A DNA stretch of 14,634 nucleotides from Bacteroidota bacterium (GCA_023386045.1 JAEWKK010000043.1:1-14634); one strand, 5' to 3'; shown: positions 7,184-14,230, numbered from the stretch's first letter. A program made the numbers and translations. The notes: a model not told the origin generated them from the letters alone.

Positions 7184-8254
7184 ATGGCTGAAACAGCAAC
7201 ACTCAGGGAGAAAAGCACCCGCAATATCAGGCAATTGAGTCTGCCCGACCTGGAGAAATTCTTTGAAGGACTGGGCGAGAAAAAATTCCGCACCAAGCAA
7301 GTATGGGAATGGCTCTGGCAGAAGCATGCCCATTCTTTCGCAGACATGACCAACCTGAGTAAAGAGCTGCGCCAGAAGCTGGGTGAGAATTTTTCCCTGC
7401 CTGCACTTTCCATTGATGCCACGCAGCTTAGTTCCGATGGCACGGTGAAGTCGCGCTTCAAGACCCATGATGGTCATTTGTGCGAAGGTGTGCTGATCCC
7501 TACCGAGCACCGTTATACCGCCTGTGTGTCTTCGCAGATCGGCTGTTCTTTAAGCTGTAAGTTTTGTGCTACCGGCTATATTGAAAAACAAAGGAACCTG
7601 GATTTTGACGAGATCTATGACGAGGTGGTGCTGATCAACCAGCAGTGCGAGAAGACCTATGGCAAGAAGCTGAGTAATATCGTGTTCATGGGCATGGGCG
7701 AGCCTTTGCTGAATTATAAAAACATGATGAGGGCCATTGACAGGATCACGGCGGAAGACGGACTGGCCATGAGTCCGCGGAGGATCACGGTCTCTACTGC
7801 CGGTGTGGCCAAGATGATCAAACAGCTGGGAACAGACAAGGTGAGGTTCAAGCTGGCGCTCTCGCTTCATGCGGCTACGGATGAAAAGCGGAATGAGATC
7901 ATGCCGATCAACGAAACGAACAATTTAAAGGCACTGGTTGATGCGCTGAATTATTTTTATAAAGAGACCAAGAACGAGATCACGCTGGAATATATTCTCT
8001 TCAACAATTTCAATGACAGCCAGAAGGATGCCGATGAGCTGATCAAGATCTACAGGCAGGTACCGGCGGACCTGGTGAACATCATTGAATACAATCCCAT
8101 CGACTTCGCGAAATTTGAAAAGCCCTCCTACGAGCGGATGGAAGAATTCATTGCTTACCTGACCAAGAACAAGGTAAACGCCCGCCTCAGGCGCAGTCGC
8201 GGCAAGGACATCGATGCAGCGTGTGGGCAGTTGGCGAATAAGAGCACGGTTTAA
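7184..8254 (+). CDS. rlmN: 23S rRNA (adenine-2503-C2)/tRNA (adenine-37-C2) methyltransferase RlmN
   Basis: Radical-SAM methyltransferase that adds a C2-methyl to A2503 of 23S rRNA and to A37 of some tRNAs. The 356-aa protein has the N-terminal RNA-binding region with FRTKQVWEWLW (about 35-45). The radical-SAM cluster is CSLSCKFC (Cys121, Cys125, Cys128), and the mechanistic cysteines are Cys114 (equivalent to E. coli C118) and Cys347 in GKDIDAACGQL (E. coli C355). GMGEPLLN (about 171-178) is the SAM-binding GEP motif, and SLHA lies at 227-230. The full family length is present. The start at ATG 7184 sits 4 nt after a TATCTTTG promoter-like box. The stop codon (8252-8254) lies inside a GTTTAAG heptamer that belongs to the repeat family filling the next spacer. 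Confidence 0.97.
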   Translation: MAETATLREKSTRNIRQLSLPDLEKFFEGLGEKKFRTKQVWEWLWQKHAHSFADMTNLSKELRQKLGENFSLPALSIDATQLSSDGTVKSRFKTHDGHLCEGVLIPTEHRYTACVSSQIGCSLSCKFCATGYIEKQRNLDFDEIYDEVVLINQQCEKTYGKKLSNIVFMGMGEPLLNYKNMMRAIDRITAEDGLAMSPRRITVSTAGVAKMIKQLGTDKVRFKLALSLHAATDEKRNEIMPINETNNLKALVDALNYFYKETKNEITLEYILFNNFNDSQKDADELIKIYRQVPADLVNIIEYNPIDFAKFEKPSYERMEEFIAYLTKNKVNARLRRSRGKDIDAACGQLANKSTV

Positions 8255-8558
8255 GGCTCTGAGTAGTTCACGAGTTCACAAGTTCACAAGTTCACGAGTT
8301 GTTTAAGGTTTAAAGTTTAAGGTTCTTTAGTTCACAGGTTTCCTCCTACGCTGCGCGCTTGTCACCCTGGTAAGGGACCCTGGTAAGGATTGTCACCCTG
8401 TAAGGGATTGAGCGAGAAACAGGGCGAGAGCGGGATGAACAGCCGGAACACAAAGGCCACGAAGGAAACACAGAGTACACAACGCAGGTTTTTTCACTAG
8501 TTAGGTCGTTTCTTAAAGGATTAGTCCATGGTCTATGGTCCATTGTCTATGGACTATT
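8249..8558 (+). repeat. Composite repeat spacer after rlmN
   Basis: This spacer is built from tandem short units and shared boxes. GTTTAAG at 8249-8255 contains the rlmN stop. Four 8-nt GTTCACRA units fill 8266-8297, three 7-nt GTTTAAR units fill 8301-8321, and GTTCTTTA and GTTCACAG follow to 8337. Three CCCTG(G)TAAGGR palindrome boxes lie at 8359-8409, a GAGCGAGAAACAGGGCGAGA box at 8410-8434, and an ACACAAAGGCC...ACACAACGCAGG box at about 8449-8490. Five 7-nt GTYYATG-type units occupy 8524-8558. Most modules recur in other spacers here. No gene is seen; an open frame at 8346-8543 on the minus strand is only a by-product of the repeats. Confidence 0.85.
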
Positions 8559-8563
8559 TCTTT

Positions 8564-8587
8564 CATTCCCCTACCGGGATGCTTTTT
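8564..8587 (+). terminator. Intrinsic terminator downstream of rlmN and its repeat array
   Basis: CAT (8564-8566) and CCC (8568-8570) pair with GGG (8576-8578) and ATG (8579-8581), with a single bulged T and a 5-nt loop, and TTTTT follows at 8583-8587. It is the first terminator-like structure after rlmN, so the repeat array at 8249-8558 would be transcribed as its 3' UTR. It points away from rlmN towards the convergent lipoprotein gene. Confidence 0.5.
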
Positions 8588-8609
8588 CATTATTACTAAC
8601 AACCAATCT

Positions 8610-9464
8610 CTATTTATTAAAACTGACAGGAGGAAAGAGAGAAACGCCGGTTTCTACTCCATCCCAAAAAGTTTTTACACTCCAGCTGCCGGTAATACTG
8701 ATGGTTCCGGAGCCGCTATAGGCTTTTCTGAAGGTAGCAGTAAAGGTTTTGCTGTTACCCGGAAAGGCCGATGTTTCTTCCCATGTAAGGACTGAAATGG
8801 AATAGGGACCACTTCCAGTTGCCAGTTGATAACCGGAAGTTGCCTGAGCCACGCCTGAAGCTGCCATGATGCTGCCCTGAAGTTTGAGCTTATTATAGTT
8901 GCGAGCACAGGCTGAAACCGTATAGTTTACCGTAAAATCATACATGCCAGGCGCATCGAGACAAGGACTGCCTGATACAGAACCGGTAAGTGTGAGACCT
9001 GTGCATGCCTGTCCTACAGAGAGGAAGTAGCTGTTGGATGCCTGCGAAATAAAACGTTCGCAGCCAGTCCTGACATAATTGACACTGAATTCGTAAACGT
9101 CAGTACCATTTATTGCAGGAACAAAGCTCCAATTGACCGATTTAACGGTGCCGGTAACCGTAACAACAGGGCTCACCGCTACCCAGCCATCTGCCAGTTT
9201 CTGGAAGAGTTGGAGGGTGCCACATTCGGGAACAGGCACGCCGGAGGCCGTATTAAATGTACCTGTAACTGTAACCGGCTGGTTCATAGTTGCAGGCGCA
9301 TGGTCAAAAGTTACGATCAGGGATGGGGTAATTTCCGTACTTGCTGAAGAGAGCCCATGTTTTATTGAAGATCCATCAGCTGGTAAATCAGAATTGTCTT
9401 TGGTGCAGGATGAGAAAATGCAAAGAAGCATAAAGGCCAGACTGCCTTTGATCAAAGCTTTCAT
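8610..9464 (-). CDS. Hypothetical lipoprotein with beta-rich, Ig-like repeats
   Basis: A 284-aa secreted lipoprotein of no recognised family. The signal peptide MKALIKGSLAFMLLCIFSSC has lipobox FSSC with Cys20 lipidated. The mature part is all-beta in character: alternating Thr/Ser/Val strands, and two similar segments (about 45-150 and 155-280) each with a conserved Cys pair and phrases such as VTVTGTFNT, YEFSVNY and YDFTVNY. This suggests two Ig-like or jelly-roll domains (inference). The last segment (GTISITGSWSVKTFWDGV) looks like a terminal strand pair. The gene is convergent with rlmN. On its upstream side are three copies of a 22-bp tandem repeat (9531-9596) that may be regulatory. The start ATG is placed directly before the signal peptide. 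Confidence 0.8.
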   Translation of the reverse strand: MKALIKGSLAFMLLCIFSSCTKDNSDLPADGSSIKHGLSSASTEITPSLIVTFDHAPATMNQPVTVTGTFNTASGVPVPECGTLQLFQKLADGWVAVSPVVTVTGTVKSVNWSFVPAINGTDVYEFSVNYVRTGCERFISQASNSYFLSVGQACTGLTLTGSVSGSPCLDAPGMYDFTVNYTVSACARNYNKLKLQGSIMAASGVAQATSGYQLATGSGPYSISVLTWEETSAFPGNSKTFTATFRKAYSGSGTISITGSWSVKTFWDGVETGVSLFPPVSFNK

Positions 9465-9522
9465 CAGGGTTTGTTTTAATGTTTAATACGGATTCCAGAG
9501 GATCAGGAGAAAAATGAGTAAG

Positions 9523-9596
9523 CTTCTTTCAAAGGATGAGGGAGGTTTTCTCAGAGGATGAAGGGTGTTCTTTCAGAGGATGAAGGAGAGAAAAAA
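9523..9596. repeat. 22-bp tandem repeat upstream of the Ig-like lipoprotein gene
   Basis: Three units start at exact 22-bp spacing (9531, 9553, 9575). Each begins ARAGGATGA followed by G/A-rich sequence, and the first two end in TTYTC or TTTC. A partial unit end (CTTCTTTC, 9523-9530) precedes them. On the minus strand each unit reads TCATCCTYT. They lie 60-130 bp upstream of the lipoprotein start. Two helical turns between units would place them on one DNA face. Confidence 0.75.
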
Positions 9597-9678
9597 CCAA
9601 ATCAGGGGGTGAAGATAATAGGCAGATTTAAGATTTGCAAGTTGTATAGCCGGGAAAGGGCAACTCAGGTCGGACATA

Positions 9679-9784
9679 GTTCACGAGATCAGAAGTTCAC
9701 GAGTTGGGTCGTTCTGAATAGGCTTAACGAAATTGATATTGACGTTTCCCATTTCCCGATTCCCCTTGTCATCCTGTAAGGACC
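9679..9784 (+). repeat. Composite repeat elements before the SRPBCC gene
   Basis: Three 8-nt units (GTTCACGA, GATCAGAA, GTTCACGA) at 9679-9702 lead directly into GTTGGGTCGTT (9703-9713), and a TTGTCATCCTGTAAGGACC palindrome box follows at 9766-9784. All three modules recur, in this order, in other spacers. The remainder of the 9465-9876 gap holds the 22-bp tandem repeat and otherwise unremarkable sequence; an open frame at 9558-9779 starts inside the tandem repeat and is not supported. Confidence 0.75.
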
Positions 9785-9832
9785 CCCCTAAGATTGCCGC
9801 AATCCCACCCTGTTTAGATGCAGCAGAAGAAT

Positions 9833-9840
9833 CAATTTTG
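9833..9840 (+). promoter_or_regulatory. Weak -7-like element for the SRPBCC gene
   Basis: CAATTTTG at 9833-9840 differs from the Bacteroidota -7 consensus TAnnTTTG by one base. It lies 36 bp before the ATG at 9877, with a TGTTTAG (9811-9817) at about the expected -33 distance. The match is imperfect. Confidence 0.25.
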
Positions 9841-9876
9841 TGGTGAAAACTGGTTGTTCATCCTAAAAAATAAATT

Positions 9877-10326
9877 ATGGCAGACAATAGCGTAACCCTA
9901 CACAGGGTATTGAAAGCAACACCTGAAAAAGTTTTCCGTGCCTTCACCGAAGCCGGCGCCATGGCCTCATGGTTGCCACCCTATGGATTTGTTTGTACGG
10001 TTCATGAAATGAACGTCACCGTAGGAGGAAGCTTCCGTATGAGTTTCCAGAACTTCAGTACGGGCAACAGCCATTCTTTTGGTGGTAAGTATGTGGAGAT
10101 CCAGCCAGGTGCGTTCTTAAAGTACACAGACAAGTTTGATGATCCCAATCTTCCGGGAGAGATGACTACTTCTGTTTGGCTGCTCAAGGTTTCTGTAGGT
10201 ACGGACATCCGTATCGAACAAACCGGCATACCCCCACAGATACCCGCAGAGATGTGCTACCTGGGCTGGCAGGAGTCTTTGGAAAAACTCGCTAAGCTCG
10301 TAGAACCTGAGATACCAGATGCGTAG
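9877..10326 (+). CDS. SRPBCC (AHSA1-type) domain protein
   Basis: A 149-aa cytosolic protein of the START/SRPBCC superfamily, AHSA1-like (Pfam activator of Hsp90 homolog 1-like) branch. The N-terminus VTLHRVLKATPEKVFRAFTE is the usual first strand and helix. WLPPYGFVCTVHEMNVTVGG (about 32-51) carries the typical W-x-P-x-GF and V-GG turn. The C-terminal GWQESLEKLAKLVE (about 130-143) is the long closing helix that caps the hydrophobic cavity. The length is normal for the family. Bacterial members bind small hydrophobic ligands or act in stress responses, and no ligand can be inferred. The gene stands alone. A GTTCATR heptamer array starts 4 nt after the stop codon. Confidence 0.9.
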   Translation: MADNSVTLHRVLKATPEKVFRAFTEAGAMASWLPPYGFVCTVHEMNVTVGGSFRMSFQNFSTGNSHSFGGKYVEIQPGAFLKYTDKFDDPNLPGEMTTSVWLLKVSVGTDIRIEQTGIPPQIPAEMCYLGWQESLEKLAKLVEPEIPDA

Positions 10327-10329
10327 GGG

Positions 10330-10664
10330 GTTCATGGTTCATAGTTCATAGTCCTCTTGAGTTCACGAGTTTCCACCTTCGCTGCTCTGCAGCTTCGGAG
10401 GACAAAGCACGAGTTGAGTCGTTTCTTTGTCACCCTGATAAGGGTTGTCATCCAGGAAGGAACCCTGTAAGGACCTTGTTCGATGTTCTTCTGTTCGATA
10501 TTCCTGGTGGCCTTGGTGGTTCTTGGTGCCCTTTGTGCTCCTAAAAAACCATAGAGCGAGAAACAGAGCAGGAGCGGGGAAACATGCCTGAACGGAAAGC
10601 TACAATTTACGTTTGCCGTTTGCCGATCCTCTTGTAACCTTGTAAGGGACTCCGGTAAGGGCGA
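10330..10664 (+). repeat. Composite repeat spacer after the SRPBCC gene
   Basis: Three 7-nt GTTCATR units lie at 10330-10350 and an 8-nt GTTCACGA at 10361-10368. A TTTCCACCTTCGCTGCTCTG box starts at 10369 and runs into GAGTTGAGTCGTTT (about 10411-10424). Three palindrome boxes follow at 10427-10475, then a 23-base stretch shared with 171-193 (10483-10505), an AGAGCGAGAAACAGAG box (10553-10579), and a last pair of CTTGTAAGG-type units at 10631-10664. No gene is present in the 10327-10699 gap; a minus-strand open frame across 10332-10685 is repeat-derived. Confidence 0.85.
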
Positions 10665-10699
10665 CTTTTTACCAATAAGGATCATTAATTCAATTAACC

Positions 10700-11197
10700 A
10701 TGTTACTTCAATCCCTGATCACTGAGTTTGAGCACGAAGCTGGCAATACGCGAAGGCTGCTGCAGGCTGTGCCGCAGAAAGACCTGGCTTTTAAACCTTC
10801 ACCTATCTCTTGGAACATGGGCGAACTGGCTCAGCACATTGCTACCATCTATTACTGGTATGTAGGTGCTTTAACGAAGGAAGTTTATGATATCGGTGCT
10901 GATCATTTGGAGAGATGCGATCCTGGTGATATCCAGGCTACACTAAATCTTTTTGAAAGCAATGTTGAAAAAGCAAGACAGGCTTTATTATCTATTTCCG
11001 AAGAAAACCTTCAGCAACCCTGGACCATGAAGAATGGAGACCAAACCATCCTCGGTCCCATGCCCAGGGGAATCATAACCCGTGGATTTCTTTTCAACCA
11101 TATCTACCACCATCGTGGTGAAATGATTGTCTACCTCCGGTCAACCGGCAACAAAGTACCCGGACTGTATGGACCAACGTACGAAGGACGTTCATAG
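10700..11197 (+). CDS. DinB-fold (DfsB/YfiT-like) protein
   Basis: A 165-aa cytosolic four-helix-bundle protein of the DinB/YfiT superfamily, whose members are metal-binding and often thiol-dependent (for example bacillithiol S-transferases). The three metal ligands expected for the family are visible: His46 in GELAQHIATIYYW, and His134 and His138 in FNHIYHHRGE (HxxxH). The protein starts with the usual long helix (LITEFEHEAGNTRRLLQAVP). The name DinB refers to the Bacillus DNA-damage-inducible gene and does not mean polymerase IV. The substrate is unknown. The final codons CGT TCA TAG overlap the first heptamer (GTTCATA, 11190-11196) of the following repeat array. It is convergent with the patatin-like gene. 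Confidence 0.9.
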   Translation: MLLQSLITEFEHEAGNTRRLLQAVPQKDLAFKPSPISWNMGELAQHIATIYYWYVGALTKEVYDIGADHLERCDPGDIQATLNLFESNVEKARQALLSISEENLQQPWTMKNGDQTILGPMPRGIITRGFLFNHIYHHRGEMIVYLRSTGNKVPGLYGPTYEGRS

Positions 11198-11423
11198 ATC
11201 ATGGTTCATAGATCATAGTTCTCTTGAGTTCACAAGTTCACAAGTTGGGTCGTTTGTGCTCGAAGCATTGTCATCCTGGTAAGGATGTCATCCTGTAAGG
11301 GGTCACCCTGGCAAGGGTTAGAGCGAGAAACAGAGTGAGAGCGGGGATGAAGAACAGCCAGATCACTAAGAATACAACGCATGTGCTTCAAGGACTATGG
11401 GCTATGAACCATGAACTATGAAC
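11190..11423. repeat. Spacer with 28-bp terminal inverted repeats between convergent genes
   Basis: The left end (11190-11217) is four 7-nt units. The right end (11396-11423) is four units in inverted orientation. The two 28-bp ends match at 25 positions after reverse complementing. Inside, in order, are two GTTCACAA units (11228-11243), GTTGGGTCGTTT (11244-11255), three palindrome boxes (11268-11317), an AGAGCGAGAAACAGAGTGAG box (11320-11347), and AATACAACGCATG (about 11370-11382). It contains no coding sequence and lies between dinB-like and the patatin-like gene; its left end includes the last codons of dinB-like. Confidence 0.85.
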
Positions 11424-11432
11424 TACTCCTCC

Positions 11433-13916
11433 CTACCTCAACCTCCTCACATGCTCCACCAGCCTTCTTACTTTTACATCCTTTGCTAGTGTATCAGAAG
11501 CATTCATCACAATACGACTCACGACAGTAGTGGATAGAAATCGTGCGAGCGGGAAATTGAAGCTGCTGTCCCTTCGCCTGGCATCTCCCCGGGTAATGAG
11601 CAGGTCTTCAAAAACATCACCCTCCATGCAGGTGCAAGCCTTGCCTTCATAGATGGCACAATTGGCCGCATGAAATTTTTTATAGTTCAGGAACAAAGGA
11701 ATGTAGTGATCCCCTTCTTTACTAATAGTCTGTTTGAAAGATGATTCAAAATAACTGGTATGTCCTGAAAAAGGCACCGTAGTTAAAGCAGACAATGGTT
11801 GAAAGAATGGTACGCTCAGCTTGAAATAATCATTATACAGTTCCTTATCCTCCGACCCGTTCTTTAAATAGAAAATGTATATATCATAGATACTGTCCAG
11901 TTTTTTGTTTTTGAGATAAATCTTGATCTGGTTGTACAATTCTGCTGTTGTTTTTAATCCAGAATTTTCATGATAACCACCATCTACAAAAAAGCCCAGG
12001 TCACCCACATAAGCAGGCGCGCTGAAAAATGGGAAGAGCTCACTGAGGTTGCAGGCAGCTGCCAGTGTAATATTGGCACCCAGTCCGGGTAACTTACCCA
12101 GGGAATCGGTGAAAGGAGTATAAATGTATCTCGACACATCCAGCGCTTCGATATAGTTGCTGTCCAATCTCACCGGTGAAAGAATCCCACGCTTGCCATC
12201 ACCACTGCGACAGGTATTGGAAAAGAGCAAGGGCAGTTCAGCTTTGATCCTTCCATGATCATCGTAATAAAGACTCATAAAATCCTTCATGCAGAAATCT
12301 ATCTCTCCCCTGTTGGTCTTTGACCTGGGCTTGATGACATTGCGGGTACCACAGGCGCCGGGATGTCTGAGGCAGTAGAGTGAATTATGAATGGCATAGG
12401 CTTCCTGTTCCTGCAGAATGCTGTTGCGGTCAAAATTATTGGCTTCAATGATCCGCAGGAAGGCCCACCAGTCCTTGGTGAGCAGGGAGAAGATGCCACC
12501 CGAGATAAAATTGTTTTTAAAAACATCGGCAGGGTAAGATTGCGGGTCTACGCCATTCAATGAATCCTGGTATTGCCAGTAGGCCAGCATGGCTTCCGCA
12601 CCAATAGTGCTTCCGGATACCGTGGACATGCTAAAGACCAGGTCCTTCATGCGATTGCCCGATTGACGATCTATATCCATCATCACCTGCGAGAACCAGA
12701 GGCCTGCACGAGAACCACCGCCTTCACCACTCACCAGGATCAGTGGTCTGTGGATGGAGGTATCGGGATACAATCTTGCAAGCTTTTGAGTAAAGGCATC
12801 CAGGTGTGCTTCCAGGGAAAGCGGCTGGTAACGCTGGTTTGATTCCAGGTAATCTATTTCATAAGCCCTGTAATTGAATCCACCCTTGTAATTGAGGTTG
12901 ATAAAAAATCCAATGACCACCAGCGTTGCCAACAAACGGAAGAAGATGGAAACGCGAAACAGGTAAAAAACCAGGTCGACCATGAACACGTAAAAAGCAA
13001 AGAGAAAGAGCAGGATGGACTCTGGAGCAATGCCACGGTAATCGACAACCGAAAAAAGGATCCACATGATGGCCAGGTTGCTTCCAAAAACAAAAGTATA
13101 GAGCTGGCTGTTTCTTTTGAAGATGTTGAATGGATTGCCCCGCTTCTCGCATTTATTTAAGAGGGAAACATCATGGCGGTAGTAGAGGCAATAGAATTCG
13201 TAGGCCATGAGGAGGAGTGAGATGGAGAAAATAAACTTGCCTCCGAAATAACTATAACTCCAGCCAAACCAACCCAGGTAAGCACTGAAGGCATAGGCCC
13301 AGAGCAGAACCAGTAGAACGAAACAGAAGATGCGGATTCGCTCTACAGGTTTCAGCAAACAGAGAAAGCCAAAGATCCCAATGAGTACGAGGATGATCAT
13401 CCTTCCCAGTTCTGAGTGGTGTACTATGAAGGCCATTCCCCAGAAGGGCAGCATGGCCAGGAAGCGGTGGATGAAGAAGTAGTGTGTTTCAAAGCTGTTG
13501 CCTTTTCCTGCTTCGATATTGCGGCGACGCACATTATCGCGCCAGGCAAAGATGCCCGCGGGGATGATCCACATGCAAACCGAATAATGGCAGATGGCCA
13601 GGGTGGTATAGATAAATCTTACCCAGCTGTAAAGCGAGCCTTTTTCGAACATGCCGATGGTAATATCCTTTCCCTGGCTCATGAGATAAAGTGTCAGGAA
13701 ATAACCCACCAGCAAGACCAGCTCAATAAAGGCATCGGAGACCACGTGCCATACCAGTCGGTTGATGGCTGCCATGTGGCGGCTGCTCCTGATCAGCAGT
13801 CGGCGCAGTCCATTGAAACGTGGGTTCCAGTTTTGTGTAAGGTTGAGCAGTTGCTTGCCGGTGGTATAGTTATTCACCGTGCGTTTGTAGTATTCGGCGA
13901 AGTGTAGATGGTTCAT
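11433..13916 (-). CDS. Membrane-anchored patatin-like phospholipase
   Basis: An 827-aa two-part protein. Residues about 55-345 hold eight or nine hydrophobic helices (for example 60-80, 98-122, 171-213, 226-244, 272-291, 299-341), so this half is embedded in the inner membrane. The C-terminal half carries patatin-like hydrolase signatures. GEGGGSRAG (397-405) is the Gly-rich oxyanion loop, STVSGST (431-437) is the nucleophile elbow with Ser434 likely, and VDGGYHENSG (644-653) supplies the catalytic Asp645. The elbow reads T-V-S-G-S rather than the canonical G-x-S-x-G and resembles the GLSGS of cytosolic PLA2. A Cys-rich patch (C753, C761, C763) lies near the C-terminus. A lipid acyl-hydrolase role is expected from the family; the substrate is unknown. 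The gene is flanked on both sides by GTTCAT heptamer arrays. Confidence 0.88.
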   Translation of the reverse strand: MNHLHFAEYYKRTVNNYTTGKQLLNLTQNWNPRFNGLRRLLIRSSRHMAAINRLVWHVVSDAFIELVLLVGYFLTLYLMSQGKDITIGMFEKGSLYSWVRFIYTTLAICHYSVCMWIIPAGIFAWRDNVRRRNIEAGKGNSFETHYFFIHRFLAMLPFWGMAFIVHHSELGRMIILVLIGIFGFLCLLKPVERIRIFCFVLLVLLWAYAFSAYLGWFGWSYSYFGGKFIFSISLLLMAYEFYCLYYRHDVSLLNKCEKRGNPFNIFKRNSQLYTFVFGSNLAIMWILFSVVDYRGIAPESILLFLFAFYVFMVDLVFYLFRVSIFFRLLATLVVIGFFINLNYKGGFNYRAYEIDYLESNQRYQPLSLEAHLDAFTQKLARLYPDTSIHRPLILVSGEGGGSRAGLWFSQVMMDIDRQSGNRMKDLVFSMSTVSGSTIGAEAMLAYWQYQDSLNGVDPQSYPADVFKNNFISGGIFSLLTKDWWAFLRIIEANNFDRNSILQEQEAYAIHNSLYCLRHPGACGTRNVIKPRSKTNRGEIDFCMKDFMSLYYDDHGRIKAELPLLFSNTCRSGDGKRGILSPVRLDSNYIEALDVSRYIYTPFTDSLGKLPGLGANITLAAACNLSELFPFFSAPAYVGDLGFFVDGGYHENSGLKTTAELYNQIKIYLKNKKLDSIYDIYIFYLKNGSEDKELYNDYFKLSVPFFQPLSALTTVPFSGHTSYFESSFKQTISKEGDHYIPLFLNYKKFHAANCAIYEGKACTCMEGDVFEDLLITRGDARRRDSSFNFPLARFLSTTVVSRIVMNASDTLAKDVKVRRLVEHVRRLR

Positions 13917-13942
13917 ATGAAGCAGTTAGTAGTTCCTTGATA

Positions 13943-14230
13943 GTTCATGGTTCATGGTTCATGGTTCATAGTTCATAGTAGTTCAAAAGTTTCCACCTTC
14001 GCTGATCTGCAGCTTGAACCTTCTAGGAGCTTTGGATGCAGCTTGATCCTTCTCAGAGTTTCGGATCACAGAGTCGACGGACAAAGCACGAGGTGGGTCG
14101 TATTTAATTGAATCTCTTGTCACCCTGTAAGGGGCACGAGTTGGGGTCGTTTCGATAGGTGCGAGTTTCCACCTTCGCAGCTCTGCAGCTTGAGCCTTCG
14201 CAGAGCTTCGGATCACAAAGTTGGTGGACG
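13943..14230 (+). repeat. Composite repeat block upstream of the patatin-like gene
   Basis: Five uninterrupted 7-nt GTTCATR units lie at 13943-13977. Two diverged copies of a TTTCCACCTTCGC...CTGCAGCTT module follow (from about 13990 and 14167); a third is at 10369. Between them are GGACAAAGCACGAGGTGGGT (14080-14099) and a TTGTCACCCTGTAAGGGG palindrome box (14117-14134). In the second copy AGCTCTGC (14179-14186) can pair with GCAGAGCT (14200-14207). A minus-strand open frame at 13983-14216 is made of this module and is not accepted as a gene. Part of the 13917-14634 gene-free stretch. Confidence 0.85.

Noticed and set aside
8241..8260. AGAGC...GCTCT inverted repeat as the rlmN terminator
   Set aside because: Only 5 bp with a 10-nt loop and no T-tract; the hairpin at 8564-8587 with a T run is a better candidate.
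9558..9779. 73-aa plus-strand open frame
   Set aside because: Its start codon lies inside the 22-bp tandem repeat and its body crosses octamer and GTTGGGTCGTT boxes; no coding character.
11190..11423. Insertion sequence
   Set aside because: Inverted ends exist but no transposase gene and no clear target-site duplication; recorded as a repeat instead.
13983..14216. 77-aa minus-strand open frame
   Set aside because: It is composed of two copies of a non-coding spacer module that also occurs at 10369, so its open frame is incidental.
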